64,000 nucleotides of DNA. Source: Meghimatium bilineatum (Eukaryota; Mollusca; Gastropoda; Stylommatophora; Philomycidae). Position numbers and translations under genes: made by a program. Where the stretch lies: assembly GCA_034231615.1 (NCBI GenBank), contig CM067312.1, positions 627,501-691,500 on the forward strand, in the 5' to 3' direction. Below, one piece after another: positions 43,860 to 56,826 of this stretch. Within the stretch, counting starts at the first letter, position 1, and the number at the start of each line of letters is the position of its first letter. Below the pieces are notes generated by a model, which did not search any database, was not told the origin of the DNA, and worked only from the letters and a program-made list of their open reading frames with translations.

Positions 43860-44490
43860 TTTTAATAGTGTAATTTCGCTGTTTAAATCTACATTTTTGT
43901 TTCTGAAGACTGGTGTCATTTGTCCTAAGCCTTGGTATGCTTTACTACATCTATTGTGTATTTCTATGCTGCTCCTGCTGTCTGTTGTTATATTGTTTCC
44001 TAGGTATGTGATATTCTGTCACTTGTTTAAGTCTGTTGTTTCCTATATATATGTTTCCATTTCTTTCTGGTCTTCCTATCTTCATTACTTCGGTTTTGTT
44101 TATATTTTACTTCATGTTAAAGGTTTGGAATGTTTGGTGTAATGTTTCTGTCTTTGTAGTTGCTCTTCTGTTGATTCTACTAGTACTTGGTCGTCTGCAA
44201 ATAGTAATTCGTTTGAGCTAGCCATCAAATTGTTTTCTTCTGTTGTCTTCGCTACTTTACAAATGTAAGCTATGTATGTTATAAACAATAGGGGGATAGT
44301 ACACATCCTTGTCTCACAATTGAGTGAATTTGGAAATTATCCGACGTGATGTACCTATGCTCGTTTTTTACTGCGCATTAACTATTGGCGTATATGCTCT
44401 GATATAGGCTTATTAGATGTTGGGGGATCCGTATGTCTGTACAGGTATCTAAGGTTGTCATCTATCCACTTTTGTCAAAAGCTTTCTCTG
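43860..44490 (-). pseudogene. LINE reverse transcriptase fragment
   Basis: Minus strand: IRPQHLISL-like palm sequence (about 44420), LLFITYIAYICKVAKTTEEN (44288-44230), then SNELLFADDQVLVESTEEQL (44217-44160) with an intact FADD catalytic pair. A decayed downstream part runs to 43860. The 26-bp array at 44505 starts at its upstream edge (AFDK region KAFDKSG at about 44480). Confidence 0.75.
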
Positions 44491-44504
44491 TCAAAATATA
44501 TCAA

Positions 44505-46530
44505 CATCTCACTAATATGGCTTCTCTACACATCTCTTCAATATGGGTTCTCTACACATCTCTTCAATATGGGTTCTCTACACATCTCTTCAATATGGGT
44601 TCTCTACACATTTCACTAATATGGGTTCTCTACACATCTCACTAATATGGGTTCTCTACACATCTCACTAATATGGGTTCTCTACACATCTCACTAATTT
44701 GGGTTCTTGTCGCATCTCTCCATTATTTAGTTATCTACACATCTCTGCAATATGGGTTCTCTACACATCTCAATAATATGGGTTCTCTACACATCTCTTC
44801 AATATGGATTCTCTACACATCTCTTCAATATGGGTTCTCTACACATCTCACTAATATGGGTTCTCAACGCACGTCTTCATTATTTAGTTATCTACACATC
44901 TCTGCAATATGGGTTCTCTACACATCTCAATAATATGGGTTCTCTACACATCTCTTCAATATGGGTTCTCTACACATCTCTTCAATATGGGTTCTCTACA
45001 CATCTCAATAATATGGGTTCTCTACACATCTCTTCAACATGGGTTCTCTATACATCTCTTCAATATGGATTCTCTACACATCTCTTCAATATGGGTTCTC
45101 TACACATCTCATTAAAATTGGTTCTCTACACATCTCACTAATATGGGTTCTCTACACATCACACTAATTTGGGTTCTCGACGCATCTCTGCATTATTTAG
45201 TTATCTACACATCTCTGCAACATTGGTTTATACACATCTCTGCAATTTGGGTTCTCTACACATCTCACTAATATGGGTTCTCTACACATCTCTACAATGT
45301 CGATTCTCTACACATCTCACGAATATGGGTTTTCGACTCATCTCTCCATTATTTAGTTATCTACACATCAATGCAATATGGGTTCTCTACACATTTTTTG
45401 CAATATGGGTTCTCTACACATCTCTCCAATATGGGTTCTCTACACATATCTGCAATATGGGTTCTCTACACATCTCTGCAGTAATGGTTCTCTACACATC
45501 TCACTAATATGGGTTCTCTACACATCTCTGCAATATGGGGTCTCTACACATCTCTGCAATATGGGTTCTCTACACATCTCTGCAATATGGGTTATCTACA
45601 CATCTCTTCAATATGGGTTCTATACAAATCTCATTAATATGGGTTCTCTACACATTTCTGCAATATGGGTTCTCTACACATCTCTCCAGTATGGGTTCTT
45701 TACACATCTCTCCAGTATGGGTTCTCTACACATCTCTCCGTATGGACTCCCTACACATCTCTGCAATATGGGGTCTCTACACATCTCTGCAATATGGGTT
45801 CTCTACACATCTCTGCAATATGGGGTCTCTACACATCTCTGCAATATGGGTTCTCTACACATATCTGCAATATGGATTCTCTACACATCTTTGCAATATG
45901 GGTTCTCTACACATCACTGCAATATTGGTTCTCTACACATCTCTGCAATATGGGTTCTCTACACATCTCTGCAGTAATGGTTCTCTACACATCTCACTAA
46001 TATGGGTTCTCTACACATCTCTGCAATATGGGGTCTCTACACATCTCTGCAATATGGGTTCTCTACACATCTCTGCAATATGGGTTATCTACACATCTCT
46101 TCAATATGGGTTCTATACAAATCTCATTAATGTGGGTTCTCTACACATTTCTGCAATATGGGTTCTCTACACATCTCTCCAGTATGGGTTCTCTACACAT
46201 CTCTCCGGAATTGGTTCTCTACACATCTCTCCAGTATCGGTTCTTTACACATCTCTCCAGTATGGGTTCTCTACACATCTCTCCGTATGGACTCCCTACA
46301 CATCTCTGCAATATGAGGTCTCTACACATCTCTGCAATATGGGTTCTCTACACATCTCTGCAATATGGAGTCTCTACACATCTCTGCAATATGGGTTCTC
46401 TACACATATCTGCAATATGGATTCTCTACACATCTCTGCAATATGGGTTCTCTACACATCACTGCAATATTGGTTCTCTACACATCTCTGCAATATGGGT
46501 TCTCTACAGATCTCTGCAATTCTTCTATGA
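44505..46530. repeat. 26-bp minisatellite, about 75 copies, with higher-order structure
   Basis: Core ATGGGTTCTCTACACATCTC followed by TGCAAT, TTCAAT or ACTAAT. Left half mostly TTCAAT/ACTAAT variants, right half TGCAAT. A block of about 480 bp (about 45480-45960) is repeated at about 45965-46500 with the same rare variants (CTCCGTATGGACTCCC and CAGTAATGGTTC). A block near 44690-44860 with CATTATTTAGTTATCTAC recurs at 44870 and 45180. So there was segmental duplication within the array. Multiple overlapping false ORFs. Confidence 0.97.
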
Positions 46531-46544
46531 GTCTCTATTTAAGA

Positions 46545-47089
46545 ATAAATGACAATTGGTCATCAGTGTCTCATTATTTCTATTCGAGTAAACATTTTTA
46601 TCATCGAGTCTATTTTGTCTTTAGTGTATCTTTGTTACTGTCTGTCCGTGTTATCCTAATGGAGTCCGTTGTGTCGTCAGTGTATCTCTGTCAATGTCAC
46701 TGTCCCCATTGTGTGTTAGAGATACCGCACCTGAAAAAATTGCTCTCTGTAAACTAGGTCAGAGGCCGGGTGAAAATACTACAGATGACAATACATGCAC
46801 CTGGTGGTGTAGTCATTTAGTCATAAGTGCCTTCTTGCAATTTCAAGTAGGGATTCTTGTGAGAATGTAAAGAAGGAGGAGTGTTGTGACAATGAATAGA
46901 AGGAGGAGTGTTGTGAGAGTGTAAGAAAGGAGGAGTCTTGTGGAAGAGTACGATATTTAATGAAAATAGTGGCAAGGCTAGTCATATTAAATTTCTTAAT
47001 TAAAGCAGTATCATGAATTTGTTCTTGTCATCTGATATTCGATGTTCTAAGTCAACTGTGTGTACCTGTTCGATGTTCTAAGTCAACTG
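46545..47089. other. Spacer with short repeats
   Basis: Three copies of a GAAGGAGGAGTGTTGTGA unit at 46870-46940, and three copies of TGTGTACCTGTTCGATGTTCTAAG at 47035-47130. No gene. Confidence 0.5.
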
Positions 47090-47260
47090 TGTGTACCTGT
47101 TCGATGTTCTAAGACAAGTGTGTGTAGGGATTACGTTTTCTTACATGACGTCTATACACAGTCCATGTTTCACCAGTGTATAACAACACTGGAAGCACCA
47201 CTGCTCTGTAAGGTTTCAGCTCAGTCTGTAGGTTAATACCACTTCTATGTCATATATTTG
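47090..47260 (-). pseudogene. LINE fragment (YGCETWTVYRRH-type)
   Basis: Minus strand reads LKPYRAVVLPVLLYTGETWT followed by VYRRHVRK (about 47222-47140). This is the LKVYRAVVLPTLLYGCETWT block of a well-known LINE group. A 48-bp segment at 47217-47264 (GTCTGTAGGTTAATACCACT) is duplicated at 47265-47310. Confidence 0.75.
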
Positions 47261-47352
47261 AGTACAGTCTGTAGGTTAATACCACTTCTATGTCATATAT
47301 TTGAGTACAATCTGAAAAAATTGATATTTGACATGGAAATCCTGTTATACAC

Positions 47353-47748
47353 TGTATCATCATTGGTGACATTCAGTGACTGTACTACCACATTGGTGAC
47401 ATTCAGTGACTGTACTACCTCATTGGTGACATTCAGTGACTGTACTACCACATTGGTGACATTCAGTGACTGTACTACCACATTGGTGACATTCAGTGAC
47501 TGTACTACCACATTGGTGACATTCAGTGACTGTACTACCACATTGGTGACATTCAGTGACTGTACTACCACATTGGTGACATTCAGTGACTGTACTACCA
47601 CATTGGTGACATTCAGTGACTACTACCTCATTGGTGACATTCAGTGACTGTACTACCACATTGGTGACATTCAGTGACTGTACTATCTCATTGGTGATAT
47701 TCAGTGACTGTACTACCTCATTGGTGACATTCAGTGATTGTCATCTTT
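47353..47748. repeat. 30-bp minisatellite, about 13 copies
   Basis: Core CATTGGTGACATTCAGTGAC followed by TGTACTACCA. One copy lacks TGTAC (3-bp/6-bp change near 47622). Reads open on both strands. Confidence 0.97.
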
Positions 47749-47859
47749 CATGTGACGTATTCCTTTCAGAACGTTGTTTTCCTAATGAACTCTCTTAAGC
47801 TCTCTCTGTCTTGGGCGATGTGCCTTTCATTTTCTAGCGATGTATTCATGTTATCTTTA

Positions 47860-48640
47860 ATGTCGTCAGTCCATTGTCTTCGTGGTCTGCCTTTTCTCCT
47901 CTACCCAGGAATTCTTCCCTCCATTATTTGTCTCTCTAAACAGTTGTGTCTCTTTATATGACCAAACATGTGTAGTTATCTTTTTGTTATTGCGTTTAGT
48001 AACCAACACTCTGGAGTATTCAATGTGTTTATAATATCTGAGTTTCTCTTTTTTTTCCTCCCATGATATTCTAGCTATCCTGTAGCATTTCAGCTCGAAG
48101 GCGTTGATCTTCTTTGCCGCTGTTTTACTTAGGGTCCATGGTTCACAACCGTATGTTGCAACAGGAAAAATACAAGTTCGTAACATTAGCGCGTTCTTTT
48201 CTATTTTGTTGTTTTTCCATATGTTCTTCAACCGTGTTATTTTGCAATATGCCATTGCCAATCTCTTCCTTATTTCTGTCATGCAGTCTCCTGCACAGTT
48301 GATGTTTGCTCCTAAGAGTTCAAATTTATCCACACATTCTATCTCGGTATTGTCTATTCTGAATTTTGGTTGTTGTGGTGTTATATCTGTTGATATGATT
48401 TTTGATTTTTGCGTGTTTAAATACAGGTTTTGATCTTCGCTATACTTATGTGTGTTCTTGATTAGTTGCTCCAATCCCTTTATATCGTTTGAAAGAAGTA
48501 CTGTGTCGTCTGCGTAGCGTAGTTCCGGGATTAGGAATCCACCGATGTTTAAAGCGTGGTAGTCAGCGTTGTGTATGTCTTCTCTCACATTCCTCATTAT
48601 ACTTTCTGCGTAGATGTTGAACAGGTATGGGGATCATTGA
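47860..48640 (-). pseudogene. RTE-like LINE reverse transcriptase, C-terminal half
   Basis: One of the best-preserved relics. Minus strand: PYLFNIYAESIMRNVREDI (48632-48578), IPELRYADDTVLLSNDIK (catalytic YADD, 48531-48478), NTQKSKII, CVDKFELLGANINCAGDCMT, EIRKRLAMAYCKITRLKNIW, LRTCIFPVATYGCEPWTLSK (about 48187-48128), FELKCYRIARISWEEKK, and the decayed C-terminus to 47866. It keeps an open frame for 243 codons and so is young. Lacks endonuclease and N-terminal RT. The array at 47353-47748 begins just beyond it. Confidence 0.85.
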
Positions 48641-49299
48641 CTTTACTACCTAGAAATATGCATCTATTCACAGATGTTAGTACTTGGCTATTTAACTTGT
48701 GGTCTGCTGTCTGTCTCCTACCTGACAACACAATCGTAGCACTATATCCTTAAAGGATTATTGGAAGTCATTACTCCGGTAGTGGAGTCAGGTGATGATG
48801 GTGATGTTGCTCCTTCCCAAGGGAAGATGAGCATGACATGAAAAACAATAAATGTGATGAACAAGTAGAAAAACAAAACATTTGTGATTAATTTGGTTTG
48901 TGAGTTCGTAGATGTCCGATGAGTCCGATTCGTGCCAGGCAAGTTCTACTGCAGGGCATGCAGGAGTGTAGAGATAGGTGCAGAGAGAGAACTCAGGTAC
49001 GAGACAGGAAACATTGAAAGCCTAGAACATGAATGTTGAAATTGAATGTTTTAGTAGTAATCAGAAGAGAATATGCCTATTTTGTTGTAAATAAAGAAAT
49101 AGTTTATTGACTCTCAAATCAGAAGAAAAAAGCATGTTGTGCTGTAAATAAAGAAATAGTTTATTGACTCTTAAATCTAACAAAACAAACACTATAACTA
49201 CATGAATATACTAGAGCAAATGCAAACATAAATATATGGACGTGTACTAGCTGTTACTTGAACCAATCAATGACTATATCAGGCATTACCTAGCTTCTT
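48641..49299. other. Spacer
   Basis: Unique, with a 60-bp direct duplication around 49075-49170 (GTAAATAAAGAAATAGTTTA). No gene found. Confidence 0.4.
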
Positions 49300-49905
49300 G
49301 TCTATATATGCTCCAATCATAACCTCTCTTCGTATTAGGATATGCTCCAATCATTACCTCTCTTCATATTAGTATATGCTCCAATCATTAACTCTCTTCA
49401 TATTAGTATATGCTCCAATCATTACCTCTCTTCATATAAGTATATGCTCCAATCCTTACCTCTCTTAATATTAGTGTATGCTCCAATCATTACCTCTCTT
49501 CATATTAAGATATGCTCCAATCATTACCTCTCTTCATATTAGTATATGCTCCAATCATTACCTCTCTTCATATTAGTATATGCTCCAATCCTTACCTCTC
49601 TTCATATTAGTATATGCTCCAATCATTACCTCTCTTGATATTAGTATATGCTCCAATCCTTACCTCTCTTCATATTAGTGTATGCTCCAATCATTACCTC
49701 TCTTCATATTAAGATATGCTCCAATCATTACCTCTCTTCATATTAGTATATACTCCAATCATTACCTCTCTTCATATTAGTATATGCTCCAATCCTTACC
49801 TCTCTTCATATTAGTGTATTCTCCAATCATTACCTCTCTTCATATTAGTATATGCTCCAATCATTACCTCTCATATTGTCTGGATACGCTACAAGCATTA
49901 CCTCG
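49300..49905. repeat. 34-bp minisatellite, about 17 copies
   Basis: Core TATGCTCCAATCATTACCTC followed by TCTTCATATTAGTA. Variants CCTTACC, GTGTATG and AAGATATG recur in the same order twice (about 49440-49560 and 49650-49760), a higher-order unit. Confidence 0.95.
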
Positions 49906-50329
49906 TTTCTTTTATTCATATGCTACAATCATTACCTCGATCCTTGGTTGGATATGTTTTAAGCATTACCTCTCTTCTTATCTGCGTTAAGCTCCAATCA
50001 TGACTTCGATTCGTGCCTGAGTATGCTCTAGTCATTTCATTGACTAGATTATGTTTGTGACCAGCTACTTTCAACTGCGTGATTTCATCTCCCTTGCATA
50101 TATTCAAGCATTCTTGCTTGTATCTTCTCCCTGAATATACCAAACATGATTTGTTTCTTCTGTAGCTGTATAACATTTACTACATGCATCCCATTATGTC
50201 CGTCTCTTTCAGTATGTCATTTATTACCATACCATTCGTATATATTAACATCACATACATTACGTCAGTTCCTCTCTGATGGTATTGTAAATATATGTTG
50301 TCACATAATCTATGTATGAACAAGTAGAT
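49906..50329. other. Spacer
   Basis: Diverged continuations of the CTCCAATCATTACCTC word to about 50030, then unique sequence. Confidence 0.4.
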
Positions 50330-50755
50330 ATGTTCTCACATAATCTAATTCTGAACATTGAAAGTAGATTTGTTATGTCATAATCGAAATACAACCAATC
50401 AAGTTGCATCTATTGTCACACAGTCTAAGTATGAACATTCAAATGAGTTATGTTATCACATAATCAAAGTACGAACATTAAAATTAGTTCTTCAGTTACA
50501 TAATTTATCTATGCACATTCACAGTAGCCTTTTGTCACATAATATAAGTAAAGGCATTCAAAGTAAATCTCATGTCACATAATCTATTGTATGAACATTC
50601 ACTGTAGATCTCATGTCACATAATCTATTGTATGAACATTCACTGTAGATCTCATGTCACATAATCTATTGTATGAACATTCACTGTAGATCTCATGTCA
50701 CATAATCTATTGTATGAACATTCACTGTAGATCTGTTGTCACATAATCAAAATAA
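50330..50755. repeat. About 41-bp minisatellite
   Basis: Core CACATAATCTATTGTATGAA followed by CATTCACTGTAGATCTCATGT. Degenerate 5' half (50330-50560), then about five near-identical copies. Confidence 0.92.
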
Positions 50756-50869
50756 TAACAGTTACAGCAGATAATCATCTGCCTTCACTGTATCTACATC
50801 TCATTCTGAAAACTCATAACGGATCTTCTGTCGTTGTCGGATATCTAAATCTGAACTTATTGTAACATA

Positions 50870-51062
50870 TTCCTTCACTTGTCAGAACTAGTGGGAACTT
50901 ATTGTACCATATTCCTTCACTTGTCAGAACTAGTGGGAACTTATTGTAACATATTCCTTCACTTGTCAGAACTAGTGGGAACTTATTGTAACATATTCCT
51001 TCACTTGTCAGAACTAGTGGGAACTTATTGTAACATATTCCTTCACTTGTCAGAACCTTATT
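50870..51062. repeat. 42-bp minisatellite, about 4.5 copies
   Basis: Core GGGAACTTATTGTAACATAT followed by TCCTTCACTTGTCAGAACTAGT. Near identical. Confidence 0.95.
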
Positions 51063-51274
51063 GTTGCATATCCAGTCATCGATAAGAGCTAGTGTGAATA
51101 TATTGTAACATATTCAATGTTCTTCTTCTTCTTCGACGATCGTTAATATATTCTGTCACTTGTCAGAACTATTATGAACATCACTCACAAATGTAACATC
51201 TGTCAATGTCTAGGGGCAGGGTGCTTTAGCAATACAAAATACACGGATGTGTTGAGTGAAGTTGAAACTTGCAT

Positions 51275-51440
51275 GAATGTATGAATATTGCAACATATGT
51301 GAATGTATGAATATTGCAACATATGTGAATGTATGAATATTGCAACATATGTGAATGTATGAATATTGCAACATATGTGAATGTATGAATATTGCAACAT
51401 ATGTGAATGTATGAATATTGCAACATATGTGAATGAGTGA
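51275..51440. repeat. 26-bp minisatellite, 6 copies
   Basis: Core GAATGTATGAATATTGCAAC followed by ATATGT. Perfect copies. Confidence 0.97.
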
Positions 51441-51494
51441 AGTATATAACAATGATGATCTACGAAATGGTATTGCATAACGAATAGTTATCAA

Positions 51495-53130
51495 ATAATC
51501 TAAAAATAACTTAGCCTATAACAATTGGCAAGTATCCCTTGATAATATGATGTTTAGAAATAACACACTATTCAAATAATATAATATAACAAGCAACAAT
51601 ATTAACATAACAATAACACATTATTCAAAAAATATAATATAACAAGCAACAATATTAACATAACAATAACAGAGCACTAACACAATATTTAAAAAAACCA
51701 ATAGTGTAATGATAACACAATATTAACATAATACTAATTTAACAATAACACAAAATTCACATAACGATAATGTAACAATAACAACATTTTAACACGAAAA
51801 AAGTAACAATAACATAATATTAACACAGCAATAATTTAACAACAATATAATGTTCACATTAAAAATTTAACGAGAACACGTCATCATGTCACAAACATGC
51901 TTACAGCATTTGAATAACAAAAACATAACATTACATTAATTATGGTGACATAAAAAAATAACTTCCGTATAGCAATAGCATAATGATAACATAACTCGCA
52001 TGCCAAAATCCTGGCATCTGATTTAAGGAACAATAATTTAACAATAACAATAAGGTTGCAGTTGCATGGTCACAAAGTAACAGTAAAACTACATGAATTT
52101 AACATGAATATCATATGCTTATTTCTATGTAACTATATTAGCATTATGGTAACAAAGTAACATAATAAGACAGCTATGTTATTGAAATAACATAACTAGA
52201 ACATAAACGTATAACTACAACAACAGCATAACTTGATTATGTCATGACATTACAAACATGATTTTAAAACATGATTTTAAAAACATGAATATATCATGTC
52301 TGTTATACGAATAAAGAACACTGCAAGCAATCTGATGATGGCAAGATTAGAACATTATGCCTAGAACATAAATAGACAATACCAATATCATGATGACAAG
52401 ATTAGAACGTTATGTCTAGAACATAAACAAACTAGAACAATCTGGTGATGACAAGACTAGAACATTACGCATAAAACATAAACAGACTAGAACAATCTGA
52501 TGATGACAATATTAGAACGTTATGCATACAACATAAACAGACTAGAACAATATGATGATGACAAGATTAGAACTTCATATCTAGAACATGAATAGATAGG
52601 AATAATCTAACTAAAATTAGTATAACTGTAATATAACTACAACTTGACTAAAGTGACATGATTATAATCTGCCTAAAGTGACTATAACTTGACTACGGCG
52701 ACATGATTATAATCCGTCTAAAGTGGCGATAACTTATATTTTATAAATTATAGACTTTATATGTCTGTATCATAAACATAACATAATTGTAACATGATGA
52801 CTGTGATAATTATAACAACGTGATTAGAGCATTCACGTCTATAGAAAATGTTATAGAAATCATAAGTACATATATAAGAACATTACACAGCTATACTATT
52901 AATAGAATATTGTGACATCATGACCACGACTAGAAATATTAGATTAACAGTATGCATATAACGTAACTGAAAAACAACAACATTAAAATAACGTAATGAT
53001 TATAACATAACTGAAACTAAATTAGAATAACAGCATAACTATAACATAACTAAAACAACATTAGAATAGCAACGTGAACATAACGTAATTAAAACAACAT
53101 TAGAATAACATCATGACTATAACATGACTG
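51495..53130. repeat. AT-rich region of degenerate TAACATAA repeats
   Basis: 1.6 kb dominated by words such as AACAATAACATAAT, with no stable period. A 50-bp duplication at 51570-51660 (AATATAATATAACAAGCAAC) and a 55-60 bp repeat at 52320-52600 (ATCTGATGATGACAAGATTA with GAACATAAACAGACTAGAA, 4-5 copies) are clear. No gene. Confidence 0.75.
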
Positions 53131-53269
53131 ACTGTTAAATGACTATTGCAATAGAAAACAACCTTCATATCTATGCAGGTTTTACACATGAATATGACAA
53201 GACAGAATGTGTAGAAATGGTGTGCAAACAAATAAGGCGAACACACAATGCCTTATCAGCTGTCACCAC

Positions 53270-53795
53270 TGCTTTAACGTTTGATGATTGAGATGTCACT
53301 ACTGCTTCAACGTTTGATGATTAAGATGTCACCACTGATTCAACGTTTCATGATTGAGATGTCACCAACTGATTCAACGTTTAATGATTGATATGTCACC
53401 ACTGATTCACCGTCTGATGATTGAGATGCCACAACTGCTTCTACGTCTGATGATAGAGATGTCACAACTGTTTCAATGTTTGATGATTGAGATGTCACTA
53501 CCGCTTCAACGTTTTATGATTGAGATGTCACAACTGCGTCTACGTTTGATGATTGAGATGTCATAACTTCGTCTACGTTTGATGATTGAGATGTCATCAC
53601 TGCTTCAACGTTTGATGATTGAGATGTCACCACTGCTTCAACGTTTGATGATTGAGATGTCACAACTGCGTCTACGTCTGATGATTGAGATGTCACAATT
53701 GCGTCTACGTTTCATGATTGAGATGTCACAACTGCGTCTACGTCTGATGATTGAGATGTCACAACTACTTCAACGTTTGATTATTGAGATGGATT
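53270..53795. repeat. 33-bp minisatellite, about 16 copies
   Basis: Core GTTTGATGATTGAGATGTCA followed by CMACTGCTTCAAC. Variants GCGTCTACG and GCTTCAACG are interleaved. Confidence 0.95.
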
Positions 53796-53929
53796 AAATT
53801 GCAAAGAGTTGTTTTCTACAAAGGCTATGTTAACAATAGCAGACTTGGACACTGGTATCTTCACACAAGAGAGATCTAGCAACATGTGAAATGAAATGCA
53901 GAACAGCTGTCAGTGTTACCACATTAGAC

Positions 53930-56235
53930 ATGTTACACCATCATGACATGTTACACCATCATGACATGTTACATCATCATGACATGTTACAACATTAGAC
54001 ATGTTACATCATCATGACATGTTACATCATCATGACATGTTACAACATTAGACATGTTACATCATCATGACATGTTACATCATCATGACATGTTACATCA
54101 TCATGACATGTTACAACATTAGACATGTTACATCATAATGACATTTACATCATCATGACATGTTACAACATTAGACATGTTACATCATCATGACATGTTA
54201 CCACATTAGACATGTTACATCATCATGACATGTTACATCATCATGACATGTTACATCATCATGACATGTTACAACATTAGACATGTTACATCATCATGAC
54301 ATGTTACATCATCATGACATGTTACAACATTAGACATGTTACATCATCATGACATGTTACATCATCATGACATGTTACAACATTAGGCATGTTACATCAT
54401 CATGACATGTTACACCATCATGACATGTTACAACATTAGACATGTTACATCATCATGACATGTTACATCATCATGACATGTTACAACATTAGAAATGTTA
54501 CATCATCATGACATGTTACACCATCATGACATGTTACAACATTAGACATGTTACATCATCATGACATGTTACAACATTAGACATGTTACATCATCATGAC
54601 ATGTTACAACATTAGACATGTTACATCATCATGACATGTTACATCATCATGACATGTTAAATCATCATGACATGTTACATCATCATGACATGTTACAACA
54701 TTAGACATGTTACATCATCATGACATGTTACAACATTAGACATGTTACATCATCATGACATGTTACAACATTAGACATGTTACATCATCATGACATGTTA
54801 CACCATCATGACATGTTACATCATCATGACATGTTACATCATCATGACATGTTACATCATCATGACATGTTACATCATCATGACATGTTACATCACATGA
54901 CATGTTACATCATCATGACATGTTACAACATTAGACATGTTACATCATCATGACATGTTACATCATCATAACATGTTACAACATTAGACATGTTACATCA
55001 TCATGACATGTTACATCATCATGACATGTTACAACATTAGACATGTTACATCATCATGACATGTTACATCATCATGACATAATACATCATCATGACATGT
55101 TACATCGTCATGACATGTTACAACATTAGACATGTTACATCATCATGACATGTTACAACATTAGACATGTTACATCATCATGACATGCTACAACATTAGA
55201 CATGTTACATCATCATGACATGTTACACCATCATGACATGTTACATCATCATGACATGTTACATCATCATGACATGTTAGATCATCATGACATGTTACAT
55301 CATCATGACATGTTACATCATGATGACATGTTACATCATCATGACATGTTACAACATTATACATGTTACATCATCATGACATGTTACATCATCATGACAT
55401 GTTACACCATCATGACATGTTACATCATCATGACATGTTACATCATCATGACATGTTACATCATCGTGACATGTTACATCATCATGACATGTTACATCAT
55501 CATGACATGTTACATCATCATGACATGTTACATCATCATGACATGTTATACGATCATGACATGTTACAACATTAGACATGTTACACCATCATGAAATGTT
55601 AGAACATTAGACATGTTACATCATCATGACATGTTACACCATCATGACATGTTACATCATCATGACATGTTACATCATCATGACATGTTACATCATCATG
55701 ACATTTTACATCATCATGACATTTTACATCATCATGACATGTTACATCATCATGACATGTTACAACATTAGACATGTTACATCATCATGACATGTTACAA
55801 CATTAGACATGTTACATCATCATGACATGTTACATCATCATGACATGTTACAACATTGGACATGTTACATCATCATGACATGTTACACCATCATGACATG
55901 TTACATCATCATGACATGTTACATCATCATGACATGTTACATCATCATGACATGTTACATCATCATGACATGTTACATCATCATGACATGTTACATCATC
56001 ATGACATGTTACAACATTAGACATGTTACATCATCATGACATGTTACAACATTAGACATGTTACATCATCATGACATGTTACATCATCATGACATGTTAC
56101 ATCATCATGACATGTTACAACATTAGACATGTTACATCATCATGACATGTTACATCATCATGACATGTTACACCATCATGACATGTTACATCATCATGAC
56201 ATGTTACAACATTATACATGTTACACCATCACGAC
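53930..56235. repeat. 17/18-bp satellite, about 130 copies, 2.3 kb
   Basis: Two monomers, ACATGTTACATCATCATG (18 bp) and ACATGTTACAACATTAG (17 bp), alternate in irregular patterns (one to about ten of the first per one of the second). Each monomer has a palindromic ACATGT. Largest array in the window. Long ORFs here are artefacts of runs of the 18-bp form. Confidence 0.98.
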
Positions 56236-56334
56236 ATCAGACGCTATATCATGAATAAATCCATAGAGAACAACTGCTCTAGTTTATAGATATCGTATGA
56301 GAATAAAATACATGCTAACATTATGTGTAATAAT

Positions 56335-56520
56335 CCACAACCAGGTTACAGAGCCAGAGGAAGACCAAAAAGGAGATGAATATATACCATCACAGACATT
56401 CTGAGCAAAGATGGATATAGTACAGCCGAGGTGGCACATCTGACCTTGAAAGACATTAAACTTCCTACCCCTTCACTTAGCGATAACTGTTCATATGTAG
56501 TCTCACAGCTCCACTTGGAG
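56335..56520 (+). pseudogene. LINE C-terminal fragment
   Basis: Reads PGYRARGRPKRR then IYTITDILSKDGYSTAEVAH (56345-56440), the GRPRxRWIDxI...L motif of LINE C-termini. A TGA falls in place of the Trp codon. Flanks the satellite on its right. Confidence 0.6.
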
Positions 56521-56684
56521 CTATACAATGAACAATAACATAAAACACAATTTAAAAAAAATATTTAAAAAATAAAAGTAAAATATTTTTAAATAAAATA
56601 ATTGTTTAATTAAATAACTATGACAACCTGGGGTCAGACAATGAACACTAACATAAAACACAATCATAACTTAACTATGACAGC

Positions 56685-56772
56685 ACATGTATAACATAAC
56701 CATACAAGCACATGTATAACATAACCATACAAGCACATGTATAACATAACCATACAAGCACATGTATAACAA
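56685..56772. repeat. 25-bp repeat, 3.5 copies
   Basis: Unit ACATGTATAACATAACCATA plus CAAGC, lying 55 bp downstream of the minus-strand gene's stop codon, thus probably in its 3' UTR. Confidence 0.95.
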
Positions 56773-56826
56773 TGATTGTGATAGTTATTCATAATGTAGT
56801 CACACTTGACTATATGTGCGTCGGCG

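Noticed and set aside
45535-46530. 331-codon ORF with GSLHISAIWVLYTSLQ repeats
   Set aside because: Translation of the 26-bp array cycling through its frames; the other frames are open as well.
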